Source: Thiocapsa marina 5811 (GTDB lineage Bacteria > Pseudomonadota > Gammaproteobacteria > Chromatiales > Chromatiaceae). Taken from it: DNA of 64,000 nt. A program made the position numbers and the translations under genes. The notes beneath the pieces were generated by a model. That model was not told the origin of the DNA, searched no databases, and worked only from the letters and a program-made list of their open reading frames with translations. Location: assembly GCF_000223985.1 (NCBI RefSeq), contig NZ_AFWV01000001.1, forward strand, positions 483,791 through 547,790. The letters run 5' to 3'. Below, in pieces: positions 7,455 to 15,387 of the stretch (the stretch's first letter is position 1; each line of letters starts with the position of its first letter).

Positions 7455-7891
7455 TCCTGTTTTGCGACACCTCAGCGCTGGTCAAGCTCTACGTTCGCGA
7501 GGCGTTCACCGACGAGATGCTCGCCGCGGTGGCAACCGCCTCAGCGACCGCGGTCTGCCGGATCGCTTGGGCAGAAGCCATGGCCGCACTGGCCCGGCGC
7601 TCGCGCGAGTCCCCCGCCGATGCCGATGCCATCGCCACCGTCCGCGAACGCTTGCACGCGGATTGGAGCGATGACGCGATCGTCGAGGTCACCCAGACAC
7701 TGGTCGAGCGCGCTGGCGAGTATGCAGACACCTTCGCCTTGCGTGGCTATGACAGCGTCCAACTCGCCGCAGCGCACATCTTGTCCAGCGCTAGTCCAGA
7801 ACCGGTCCAGTTCGCCTGCTTCGATCGGCGCCTGAGTAACGCCGCAAGGGTACTGAGCCTGGAGCCGCCCTTTGCAGCCCGTTCGGGCTGA
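7451..7891 (+). CDS. VapC-type PIN-domain toxin
   Basis: 146 residues with a TTG start overlapping the antitoxin stop. LILFCDTSALVKLYVRE holds the first catalytic aspartate of the PIN domain. AWAEAMAAL supplies the conserved acidic residue in the middle, and ALRGYDSVQLAAA and FACFDRRLSNAA provide the later acidic residues. Predicted endoribonuclease held in check by the Phd-like protein upstream. The length is normal and all PIN acidic positions are present, so it looks functional. Confidence 0.85.
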   Translation: MILFCDTSALVKLYVREAFTDEMLAAVATASATAVCRIAWAEAMAALARRSRESPADADAIATVRERLHADWSDDAIVEVTQTLVERAGEYADTFALRGYDSVQLAAAHILSSASPEPVQFACFDRRLSNAARVLSLEPPFAARSG

Positions 7892-8488
7892 GCACTGCAT
7901 GAGCGGGGCCATCCAGCTGCGCACAAATCGCGACTACCCCGCAGCGACAAGGCCTCAGGTGATTTCCGGAAAAGAACCTACCCTAATCGAGATTCAAGTC
8001 GAAGGCTCGCGGAGCCTGAGCGTGTCTCGTGTTGGGCAGGTGGTCAGTTTTACGTCAGCGGGTCCATCCGTCAGACACAGGATAGGCGATCGCGCCCGTC
8101 ATCCGCTCTGAGTTTCGATCTGGTATTGGTTGCCGGCGTCATCGCGATGTCCTGTCGGTCGCGATGGCCCGCCGTCCGTTGCGCTGCAGCGGGTCGGCCC
8201 GCGGGGTCGTGCGCCCCGATTCGGAACACGCTGTAACTCGCTCCCACGCTCCGCGTGGGAGTGTAGCCCCGACGCTCCGCGTCGAACCTCGCAGGCCGGG
8301 AAACCCGGACCCGATAAACACGCCCACGCACCCATCGGGCGTCGGACGCGGAGCGTCCACACGATACACCTACGCAGACAGTGGGCGGAGCGAGTCCGAG
8401 TCAGTACGTCCCGATGGTCCGCACAGCGGATCTACGGGTGTGATTCCGGGGGCCCCGGTGTCGCCCGCGGATGGAGCCGTGCAACGCG
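7892..8488. repeat. Intergenic region with repeat elements
   Basis: A lone MITE end (AGGTGATTTCCGGAAAAG) lies near 7958. A palindromic element (CTCGCTCCCACGCTCCGCGT, 8236-8284) faces a diverged inverted partner (GACGCGGAGCGTCC ... GGGCGGAGCGAG, 8345-8394). No gene is recognised. Confidence 0.75.
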
Positions 8489-9433
8489 TCAGCGAAAGAG
8501 CGCATCCGCGGTGTCGGCGGTGAGGATGCGCACGGACCAGCGGCGCAGACTGTCGTTGTCGGCCGATTCGATCCGTTCGCGCAGGGCCTCGGCGGAGTCG
8601 GCACCGAATTTGTTCTCGATCTGCCACAGCAGGAGGTCGGCCTCGCCTTGGCGATACCCTTTCTTGATCCCGGCGCGTTCGGCGCTGGTGACGTATGGCA
8701 TCTGTTTGCTCTCCTCGTAGGTGTAGAGCTCCTGAAGGAAAGAGTCCTCCAGGGTTCCGGGCAGTCTGATCATCCAATCAATGACGCGGAACAGCTCCAG
8801 GATGTCCTTGCGTGCGTAGCCGCGATCATACATCAGGCGAATCAAGCGAAACTTCCAGGCTTTGCGGGTTTCGGCATCCTTGGTGGCCTTGGCGCGGATC
8901 TGGGCCATGACGACCAGGGCGAAGGGGTTGTCGCTGGCCTCCAGCGCGGGCCAGCGCTCGGGGGTGTCCCAGTCGATGAGCTTGACCATCGGGAAGCGGA
9001 AGTCGACCGCACAGCCCCAGAGGTCGTCGTGATAGTGCTCGGGACGAAAGCGCGGATCGGTATCGGCGAGCACGGCGAGGCTGGCGACGGGCACGCCGTG
9101 GGCGTCGCGGATCTTGTGGTTGTAGACGAACATGCGCTCGGCGAAGGCCGTCTCGGGCTCGCCCTGCACCTCCACGTGCACCAGCACCCAGGCCGGCTGA
9201 CCGTCGAGTCGGTGCAGACCGACGAGTTTGTCGGCGTAGCGGCGACCGACGTCGGCGTCGCGAACGATCTGCTGGAGCTCCTTGTCGAGGAATCGGTAGC
9301 CGAGGGACCAGTCGATGCCGGCATGGATGCGTGGAAAGAGCAGCGCGAGGAACTCCGGGAAATAGCCCTCCAGCGCCTCCTTCCAAGGGCTGTCGTGGTC
9401 GCTGCGCGGGGTGGGCTCGGCGGTGTCGGTCAT
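8489..9433 (-). CDS. Rpn/DUF4351-like PD-(D/E)xK family protein
   Basis: 314 residues from ATG 9433. The N-terminal part (PWKEALEGYFPEFLALLFP, ADKLVGLHRLDGQPAWVLVHVEVQGE) is the conserved nuclease-like core of the transposase-like (Rpn/YhgA) proteins abundant in cyanobacteria and Chromatiaceae. The VHVEVQG strand carries the expected acidic residue. The C-terminus (GIKKGYRQGEADLLLWQIENKFG) matches the DUF4351-type tail. Related E. coli Rpn proteins promote RecA-independent recombination; whether this one cuts DNA is unknown. A second, distantly related member is at 34061. Confidence 0.75.
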   Translation of the reverse strand: MTDTAEPTPRSDHDSPWKEALEGYFPEFLALLFPRIHAGIDWSLGYRFLDKELQQIVRDADVGRRYADKLVGLHRLDGQPAWVLVHVEVQGEPETAFAERMFVYNHKIRDAHGVPVASLAVLADTDPRFRPEHYHDDLWGCAVDFRFPMVKLIDWDTPERWPALEASDNPFALVVMAQIRAKATKDAETRKAWKFRLIRLMYDRGYARKDILELFRVIDWMIRLPGTLEDSFLQELYTYEESKQMPYVTSAERAGIKKGYRQGEADLLLWQIENKFGADSAEALRERIESADNDSLRRWSVRILTADTADALFR

Positions 9434-10067
9434 GCGGGGCTCCTGTGACGGGCGGGGGTAGGGGCGACTTCAGTCGCCCGGAAACCAAGCCGCGGGAGCG
9501 AGGGGGCGACTGAAGTCGCCCCTACACGCCCCTACACGCCCCTACACATCCCTACCCGTCTCCATGAAGTTCCCCCGGAATTGACGTCGACGGAACCTTG
9601 TCCAGCAACCGCTCCCCGTTGGCGCGCCCGGCACGGCGGGGCGTCGGCGCCGACATCGAATCAGGGATGCGCCGGCCCCAAGCAGATCGCTCGGAAGCAG
9701 GCGAGGCCGATTCGTTGTCGATCGCGATGACCGTGGGACGTCCTCGGTTTGATGAACACTCAACGTGCCGAATCGGGGCGCTTGAGGACGGATGGTCCGC
9801 GCAGCAGACGGCCTTGGACATCCTTTCGTTCAGGCCTCGTGAGGTTCCCGATCGGGCGCGAGATTCCGGCCGCACGCCGGGTACGCCGACTTCAGTCGGC
9901 GCGTGTAACGAGCGCGGCCGCACGCAGGGTACGCCGACTTCAGTCGGCGCGTGTCACGAGCGGTCCCGACGCGCCGGATCGGCCCGCTCGCCCGGGCTCC
10001 GTGCCGACTGAAGTCGGCGGACCCGGAGATCGTGCTGTTTCCGGGGGCGTCGACCACCCCGCAGACA
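9434..10067. repeat. Repeat-rich spacer: GGGCGACT and GCCGACTTCAGTCGGC palindromes
   Basis: At 9457-9556 a GGGCGACTTCAGTCGCCC palindrome is followed by an inverted partner and then CCCTACACG repeated. At 9871-10020 three copies of a different palindrome, GCCGACTTCAGTCGGC, occur (9884-9901, 9931-9948, 10002-10018), two of them inside a longer direct repeat. Nothing convincing is coded between 9560 and 9870. Confidence 0.8.
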
Positions 10068-10817
10068 TCACCCCCGCCGAACAAACTGCGGCAGCTTGGA
10101 GAGATTCTTCCACGCCAGCGCCCCCAGCCCGCCGACCCGGTTCGACCGCAGCGCCCGATAATCCTCCCGGGACTTCTGCAGGATCTTCCCCACCGAGCGG
10201 TTGCTCACCCCGCCCACGCGCATGCGCACCAGCACCTCCGGCAGGTAGACCACCCGCCCCGACATCCGCGTGAGCATCCGCAGCATCAGATCCTAGTCCG
10301 CCGCGATGCGATAGCGGGTATCGAAGACACCGAAGCGCCCGTAGAGCGTGCGGCGCAGATACAGCGTCGGATGCGGCGGCATCCAGCCCCGACGCAGCCG
10401 CGCCGGCCGAAACGTCCCGGAGCGCCAATAGCGGATCACCCGCCCCGTATCCTCGCGCGCCACGTACACCAGATCACCGTAGACCGCCTCCACCGCCGGA
10501 TCCGCAAAGGCCGCGGCCACCCGCGCGAGCACCTCCGCATCGGCATAGACATCGTCCGCATGCAGCAGACCCACGACCTCCCCGGTCGCCCGCGCGAGGC
10601 CCTTGTTCAGCGCATCGTAAATCCCCCCGTCCGGCTCGCTCACCAGCACCGCGAGCCGGTCGCGATGGGCCTTCAGCACCTGCAGCGTCCCGTCCCGGCT
10701 CCCGCCGTCGATCAGGATGTGCTCGAGGTCCGAATAGGACTGCCCGGCCACCGAGGCCAAGCAATCGCCGACCGTCTCGACGCAGTTCCAGGTGGCCGTG
10801 ATGACCGAGATCTTCAT
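10068..10817 (-). pseudogene. Glycosyltransferase family 2 with premature stop
   Basis: From ATG 10817 the frame reads MKISVITATWNCVETVGDCL, LHADDVYADAEVLARV and GWMPPHPTLYLRR, a GT2 core very similar to the gene at 6105. At 10293-10295 the codon that is Tyr in the paralogue (RIAADYDLMLR) is TAG. The same frame then continues intact (LMLRMLTRMSGRVVYLPEVL ... LPQFVRRG) to 10068. A single-base nonsense change therefore truncates the protein at about residue 174 of 249. Everything else is preserved, so the mutation may be recent. Confidence 0.85.
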
Positions 10818-11242
10818 AAGCACAGACCAAACACCGAAGCCAAAAACAAAGAAACCGAGCCTAAGCCCGGTTCCGTAACCTTACGTCCCGCGCCGGCGGC
10901 GAGAGCGCCGGCAACCGGGTCAGACGAACTCACTCCCACGCGGAGAGAATGCCAATGCGCCCCCACCCATCCACATCGCGTTCTCAAAACCGCCCAAAGG
11001 TAGAGGCGACTTCAGTCGCTCAGATGTAGGGGCGACTTCAGTCGCCCAGATGTAAGGGCGACTTCAGTCGCCAGGAAACCAAGCTGCGGGAGCGAGGGGG
11101 CGACTAAAGTCGCCTCTACAACCGCTACACCCCCCTAAACGTCGGCCAGGGGGCCCGTGCTTAGCAGCGCCTTCATGGTTCAGATCCTCCCCCGGTAGGA
11201 ACGAGCCTCATAACTCGCTCCCACGCTCCGTCCACCACCTCG
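10818..11242. repeat. Repeat-rich spacer with four GGCGACTTCAGTCGCC palindromes
   Basis: Between 11001 and 11130 three palindrome copies in one orientation and a fourth in a related composite (GGCGACTAAAGTCGCC) sit a few bases apart. The composite GGAAACCAAGC..CGGGAGCGAGG also occurs at 9480-9510. Partial copies of the CTCCCACGC element lie at 10926-10950 and 11207-11232. No gene recognised. Confidence 0.8.
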
Positions 11243-11623
11243 CTACCAAGAGGTGCGATGCGCTGTTGTCTCGAAAACGATGACACCCCCACTGTCCAAC
11301 TCGACGTAGCGGGGGCTTTCGGCGAGGGCGCAGGCCAAGGCATCCCAATGCTCCTCGAACAAGGCGAGTAGAGCGGTATTCGACAGGTTGCCCAAAGTCA
11401 CGCGCAACAGCCGGGCGGGTGTCCCGCTCAGAAAATGGCTATCGCGAAAATCCCTGTCCTTGCTGATCAAGACCATTGCGTTTGCATCGGCGAACGCGGC
11501 AACCTCGGAGTCTTTGGTCTCGGAACCGTCCAGGATCCTGTTCACATGGGTCGCGTCTACGCCTCGCTCACGACGTTGGTTCACCAACCGATAGGGCATA
11601 TGCACGTCGCACAGGACCTTCAT
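11243..11623 (-). CDS. DUF5615 PIN-like protein (probable toxin)
   Basis: 126 residues starting MKVLCDVHMPYRLVNQRRERG. An N-terminal aspartate, GVDATHVN, ETKDSEVAAFADANAMVLISKDRDF and its acidic residues match the DUF5615/Mut7-C PIN-like family. It overlaps the DUF433 gene at the start codon, the usual arrangement in which DUF433 acts as antitoxin. Expected to be an RNase-like toxin; activity is inferred from fold only. Confidence 0.8.
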   Translation of the reverse strand: MKVLCDVHMPYRLVNQRRERGVDATHVNRILDGSETKDSEVAAFADANAMVLISKDRDFRDSHFLSGTPARLLRVTLGNLSNTALLALFEEHWDALACALAESPRYVELDSGGVIVFETTAHRTSW

Positions 11624-11850
11624 CAGGCGACCCGGCGCAGCGGCTCGCCGGAAACCAAAAGCCTGGCGTAGTGCAGACAAGCCAGGATGTCTTCACGCTC
11701 CAGTTCCGGGTGGTCGGCAAGGATTTCATCCAGTCCCATACCGGCCGCCACGAGGTCGAGGATGACTTCCACTGGCCAGCGCATGTGCCGGACGCAGGGT
11801 TTACCGTGACAAATGTTTGGGTCGAGGGTAATGCGGCTTAGATCTGGCAT
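11623..11850 (-). CDS. DUF433 protein (probable antitoxin)
   Basis: 75 residues, ATG at 11848-11850. RITLDPNICHGKPCVRHMRWPVEVILDLVAAGMG and ILADHPELEREDILACLHYA are the DUF433 signature (winged-helix-like DNA-binding protein). It precedes and overlaps the DUF5615 gene and probably represses the pair and neutralises the PIN-like partner. A longer ORF that starts in upstream repeats is rejected because those repeats are not coding. Confidence 0.85.
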   Translation of the reverse strand: MPDLSRITLDPNICHGKPCVRHMRWPVEVILDLVAAGMGLDEILADHPELEREDILACLHYARLLVSGEPLRRVA

Positions 11851-12324
11851 GACGGGACCTCGGGATGACGCGTCGCTCAGGCAGCAAGCCCCGCGTTCCG
11901 AAACAGGCCATGGGCTCGAAACCGCAGTATAAGGCTCCCACGCGGAGAGACTGTGCAAGTATTCGCCGTAGGTCGGGTTAGCGCAGCGTAACCCGACATC
12001 CCGGCGCCGCATGTCGGGTGACGGTGCGCGCCAACCTGTTCTTTCTCAACGGCGACGGTGCCGGCGCACCTAACCCGACCGACGCGATCGGCGCTTCGGT
12101 CGACACCGTCGGGGAATACTTGCACGATCTCGGAGCATGGGAGCCGGTTTGCATGGACGACCGGCCGTCCGCGGCGCGCCAGCGCGATCGGCTCCCGCCG
12201 CGCCCGATCGATCAACGCCGCGAAACGGCTCTGGGCTTTGACCGAAGAATCCTCCTCAGGATGATGATCCTCGCCCTGAAGGCCGGGCTAAGAGATAGCC
12301 GACCGGGACCACAAGCAGAAGGAG
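11851..12324. repeat. Intergenic repeats
   Basis: Contains CTCCCACGCGGAGAGACTGTGCAAG (11938-11962) and its inverted relative TACTTGCACGATCTCGGAGC (12118-12137). Between them is a hairpin GGTCGGGTTAGCGCAGCG with CGTAACCCGAC (11971-11996), echoed by CCTAACCCGACC at 12068-12080. This last family is widespread in gammaproteobacterial intergenic regions. No gene seen. Confidence 0.7.
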
Positions 12325-12465
12325 CGCGTCTGCGTCCCCTCGCCGTAGATCGTAATCGGCTCGTTGCGCAGCGCCTGGACGATGAAGTTCGAGACCACGC
12401 GCCCGTCGTTGGGGTGCATCCGCGGCCCGTAGGTGTTGAAGATGCGGGCGACCTTGATGCGCATC

Positions 12466-12561
12466 CCGTGCTGGCGGCGGTAGGCATGTAGGGGCGAATT
12501 CATTCGCCCCTAAATCCCGGCAGATCCCTTCCCGGAAATCATGCCGTGCTGGCGGCGGTAG
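12466..12561. repeat. Palindromic insertion flanked by an 18-bp direct duplication
   Basis: CCGTGCTGGCGGCGGTAG occurs perfectly at 12466-12483 and again at 12544-12561. Between the copies is a 60-bp insert holding GGGGCGAATTCATTCGCCCC and the MITE-end-like TTCCCGGAAATCA. The duplicated block is the host gene's own coding sequence (DYRRQHG). Such a long duplication does not fit the 3-bp duplication of the full element, so a different insertion or repair route is implied. Confidence 0.9.
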
Positions 12562-12842
12562 TCGAAGAGTGATTCGGGAATGCCGGACAGGCCAGGTTGT
12601 AGTGCTCCGGCTGCGGGTGGATGGCCGGGTCGCCGTAGACCTCGCTGGTGGAGGCTTGAAAGATCTTGGCCTTCACCCGCTTGGCCAGGCCAAGCATGTT
12701 GATGGCGCCGTGCACGCTGGTCTTGGTGGTCTGCACCGGGTCGAACTGATAATGGATCGGCGATGCCGGGCAGGCCAGGTTGTCGATCTCGTCGACCTCG
12801 ACATAGAGCGGAAAGGTCACGTCGTGGCGCATCAGCTCAAAG

Positions 12843-12961
12843 TAAGGCGATTTCCGGGAAAGGATCGACCGGCGTGTAGGGGCGAATTTATTCGCCCCTA
12901 CAGTCCCCACAGATCTTCCGGGTATGCGGAGGCGGGATGACTATTCACTGAAATCGCCTAA
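12843..12961. mobile_element. MITE-like element, 113 bp, inserted in the SDR pseudogene
   Basis: Runs 12846-12958 from GGCGATTTCCGGGAA to CACTGAAATCGCC, flanked by TAA on each side. Removing the element plus one TAA restores an uninterrupted frame (LLESS-YFELM), which shows the insertion site and a 3-bp duplication. The internal palindrome is GGGGCGAATTTATTCGCCCC, a variant of the GGGCGACT form. Confidence 0.9.
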
Positions 12962-13215
12962 GAACTTTCGAGCAGATAGGCGATGTTGCCCTTAGCTTCG
13001 GTGAAGAAGTTGTCCAGACAAATAACGTCATGGCCTTCGGCGAGCAGACGCTCGCAGAGGCGACTGCCGAGGAAGCCGGCGCCGCCGGTGACCAGAATGC
13101 GCTTGCGCAGTGCGTGTTTATCGCCGAATCATTATCTCATGCTAACGGCATCGCCGAGGCAGGCGGTCGAAAACCACTCAAACCACTGACGGAATATCGT
13201 CCGAGAAACGGAAAT

Positions 13216-14106
13216 CTAAATCTCGCCGCCCGTCCCCAATCGAAACCGCGGCGCACACCGAACCCGCTCCGCCAACCGCGCCGCATCCCGCACATACAAG
13301 GTGTTACCGCCACCCGAGCGCGCCCCGTTCAACGGCTCCAGCACCCGCTCGAACGGCCGATAGCGATAGGTTGCGAACCCACGCGCCAACACATCCCGAT
13401 GCAGCGCGTCTTCGTCGAACCCATAGCGCGAGCCACTGCCGTTGAGCTCCATGATGATGGCCAACAGACCTGGATCCGCCAAAGTCCGCTCCGCGCCCGC
13501 AAGCACCTCGGTCTCGAACCCTTCGACATCCATCTTGATCAGGACCGGCGACTGCCCGTCGAGCACACTGTCCAGGGTCCGCACCGGAACCTCCATCAGG
13601 TTCTCGGCCGCCTCGCCCTCCGCGAGCACGTGATTCACCGTGTCCAGTCCGCCGGTAAAGCGAAGCCGACCGTCTTCGCGGCCAAGCCCCAGGTTGAGCG
13701 CCCGCACCCGATCACCGAAGGCGTTGATCGCGATGTTCTGCGTCAGCCACGAGAAGGTACTCGGAATCGGCTCGATCGAGAGGCAGTGCGCGCCCGTCGC
13801 TCCGCCCAGCATCGAGTAAGAACCCACGTTCGCCCCGATGTCGACGAACAGATCACCTGGCCGTAAGGCATGGAGAACCAGCGCCATGTCCTCGAGCTCA
13901 TGCAGGCCGCAATAGATGTTGCCGGTCGCCCCCGTCATTCCGGGCGAAGCGATCAGACGCACATCGTTTACAAACGGCAGTACTACAGGGCCGGGGAGAA
14001 TGCGGCTGCCCAATTGCCATCGCAGCCACCGAATCAGAGTGGCGCCAGGGTGACCGCGGTTGAGCGGATGACGGACGATAAAAGAAAGCGAGCTAAGGAG
14101 ACTCAT
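13216..14106 (-). CDS. FkbM-family methyltransferase
   Basis: 296 residues from ATG 14106. The SAM-binding motif LFVDIGANVGSYSML lies near residue 86. VRTLDSVLDGQSPVLIKMDVEGFETEVLAGA near 176 is the FkbM signature. FkbM-type enzymes O-methylate small molecules and sugars, so it probably methylates a sugar hydroxyl of the polysaccharide. The gene has no overlap with neighbours and lies between pseudogenes, so its substrate pathway may be partly lost. A C-terminal fragment of a paralogue is at 7033-7120. Confidence 0.9.
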   Translation of the reverse strand: MSLLSSLSFIVRHPLNRGHPGATLIRWLRWQLGSRILPGPVVLPFVNDVRLIASPGMTGATGNIYCGLHELEDMALVLHALRPGDLFVDIGANVGSYSMLGGATGAHCLSIEPIPSTFSWLTQNIAINAFGDRVRALNLGLGREDGRLRFTGGLDTVNHVLAEGEAAENLMEVPVRTLDSVLDGQSPVLIKMDVEGFETEVLAGAERTLADPGLLAIIMELNGSGSRYGFDEDALHRDVLARGFATYRYRPFERVLEPLNGARSGGGNTLYVRDAARLAERVRCAPRFRLGTGGEI

Positions 14107-14189
14107 CGTACCACCTGAATTCTATGGACCCGCTCAATCGACGCAACCGCATCGCCACCGCGACCCTACCAAATAACTCGTCAACTCCC

Positions 14190-14368
14190 AGTCCTCGGCG
14201 TCCACCAGAAAGTGATACCAGAAACTTCATTGGCTGCAAGGTTTCTGGTATCACTATCCTTGCAGCCAATGAAACACCGTCACGACCTGATCGGTGAAAA
14301 CCCCCCAGCCGAATCACGTCACGGTAGAAAAAATAGGCACAGGCGCGGCATCCACGCGACCAATACAA
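14190..14368 (-). pseudogene. C-terminal remnant of a GT2 (WaaE-like) glycosyltransferase
   Basis: The minus strand reads ACAYFFYRDVIRLG, then VFHWLQG and FWYHFLVDAEDWE in a different frame. These correspond to RAFAYFFYRYVVRLGFL and MAFHFLQGFWYRYLVDAKV of the intact enzyme at 15388. The frame is destroyed by a small inverted duplication (14211-14273). The N-terminal two thirds are gone. Confidence 0.7.
14211..14273. repeat. Interleaved inverted duplication (A-B-A'-B')
   Basis: AGTGATACCAGAAAC (14211-14225) and TTCATTGGCTGCAAG (14226-14240) are followed by their exact reverse complements at 14241-14255 and 14259-14273. One copy is the normal coding sequence of the GT2 remnant; the other is an inverted copy spliced into its middle. 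This is the footprint of a replication template switch. Confidence 0.9.
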
Positions 14369-14407
14369 GTCAACAAAACTCGCTCACACCTCATCAATCC
14401 CGAGTAA

Positions 14408-15379
14408 TCAGGACACACGACGACCAAGTAGATACATTAAGGCGCCGTCAAGGTCACGCCGGGCGGTTAGCCGAACCCAAGCCCTATTGATCAAGCGCCT
14501 CAGATGAAATAGCCGAAACCGCCCATTCATCTCCGACTCTAGCACCTGAGAAAGATCGAATGAAGTGTCGGGTGTAGGTTTTCTACCTCGCAACTTAAAA
14601 TAATAATGACGCGCCCAGAGCTCCCACGGCGTATAGGAAAGCCGACCTACAATGCTAACACCATTGTCAGCGAATAGACGTTCGAGGGTCTTCGGGCCGA
14701 AATGCGAGATATGGGAGTGAGGTATCCACTTCGGAAATCCCGCGTCAAGCTTCCTAGCCACTTCGCTCTCGAAATTATCAGTCATTACAAGCAGGTAACC
14801 ACCAGGTTTAACATAGCTTAGCAGTTCCTCGACAAACGACGACGGATTGGCGATATGCTCAATGACTTCAAAACACGCGACAAGATCAAACGATGCTGGT
14901 GACACGCCAGATGCAGACAAGGGGCCATTTCGGATATCCAAACCCAATTCTGTCTGACCGTAGCGCGCTTCTTGCTCGGAGAGTTCGACGCCGACCCCCC
15001 GAATGTTGTGTTCCGAGAACAAATGCTGTAGCAAATAGCCATAGCCCGCACCGACATCAAGGAAAGAGTGTATCACGGCGATAGGCAAGAGTCGCTCGAT
15101 CACCCTAGCATTGAGCTTCGCATTAATGGACTGACCCTGGCGGTGTCGTTCACTACCAAAACCTCCACGATAATATTCCGACAGAGCACCATCCGCCATC
15201 AGTCGCTCAGAATACAGGAAGCCGCACGAACAACAGCGTACTACTGGAATCACTGAAAACGCCAGATGGGTCTTATGCTCCCCTGCACCGCACAGCGGAC
15301 ATCCGCCGCGATCTTCGAGTTGTAGGTCTTCTATCATGACCTTCTGCACGGTCGTTGTGCCCACAGACGCATCTCCCAC
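14408..15379 (-). CDS. Class I SAM-dependent methyltransferase with N-terminal Cys motif
   Basis: 323 residues from ATG 15379. The N-terminus has paired cysteines (GGCPLCGAGEH and VVRCCSCGF), a zinc-ribbon pattern common in polysaccharide-locus methyltransferases. SFLDVGAGYGYLLQHLF near residue 106 is the SAM site, followed by FDLVACFEVIEHIANPSSFVEE and VKPGGYLLVMT. Likely a sugar methyltransferase. Base composition is lower in GC than in the sugar-nucleotide genes further right, suggesting transfer of this part of the locus. It is the last intact gene of the 33-14 kb run. Confidence 0.85.
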   Translation of the reverse strand: MGDASVGTTTVQKVMIEDLQLEDRGGCPLCGAGEHKTHLAFSVIPVVRCCSCGFLYSERLMADGALSEYYRGGFGSERHRQGQSINAKLNARVIERLLPIAVIHSFLDVGAGYGYLLQHLFSEHNIRGVGVELSEQEARYGQTELGLDIRNGPLSASGVSPASFDLVACFEVIEHIANPSSFVEELLSYVKPGGYLLVMTDNFESEVARKLDAGFPKWIPHSHISHFGPKTLERLFADNGVSIVGRLSYTPWELWARHYYFKLRGRKPTPDTSFDLSQVLESEMNGRFRLFHLRRLINRAWVRLTARRDLDGALMYLLGRRVS

Positions 15380-15387
15380 AGCTACGA

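Larger units (their letters stand above)
12325..13119 (-). pseudogene. UDP-glucuronate decarboxylase-type SDR, multiply disrupted
   Basis: Pieces in order: [23 protein letters not shown] (from 13115), [10 protein letters not shown], [MITE 12843-12961], [62 protein letters not shown], a frameshifted/rearranged patch, [second element 12484-12539], then [20 protein letters not shown] and [17 protein letters not shown], where homology ends. The YxxxK catalytic segment is deleted (replaced by a copy of NLACPA). The start codon is also lost (GAT where the fragment at 6988 has ATG) and the last third is missing. This enzyme would have made UDP-xylose for the polysaccharide. Confidence 0.9.

Noticed and set aside
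9871..10020. Regularly spaced GCCGACTTCAGTCGGC palindromes as a CRISPR array
   Set aside because: Only three copies, unequal spacing, no cas genes in the window.
14211..14273. A pseudoknot-forming RNA element
   Set aside because: The A-B-A'-B' order could pair as a pseudoknot, but two 15-bp stems with almost no loops are sterically implausible and the sequence is explained by an inverted duplication of a glycosyltransferase coding block.
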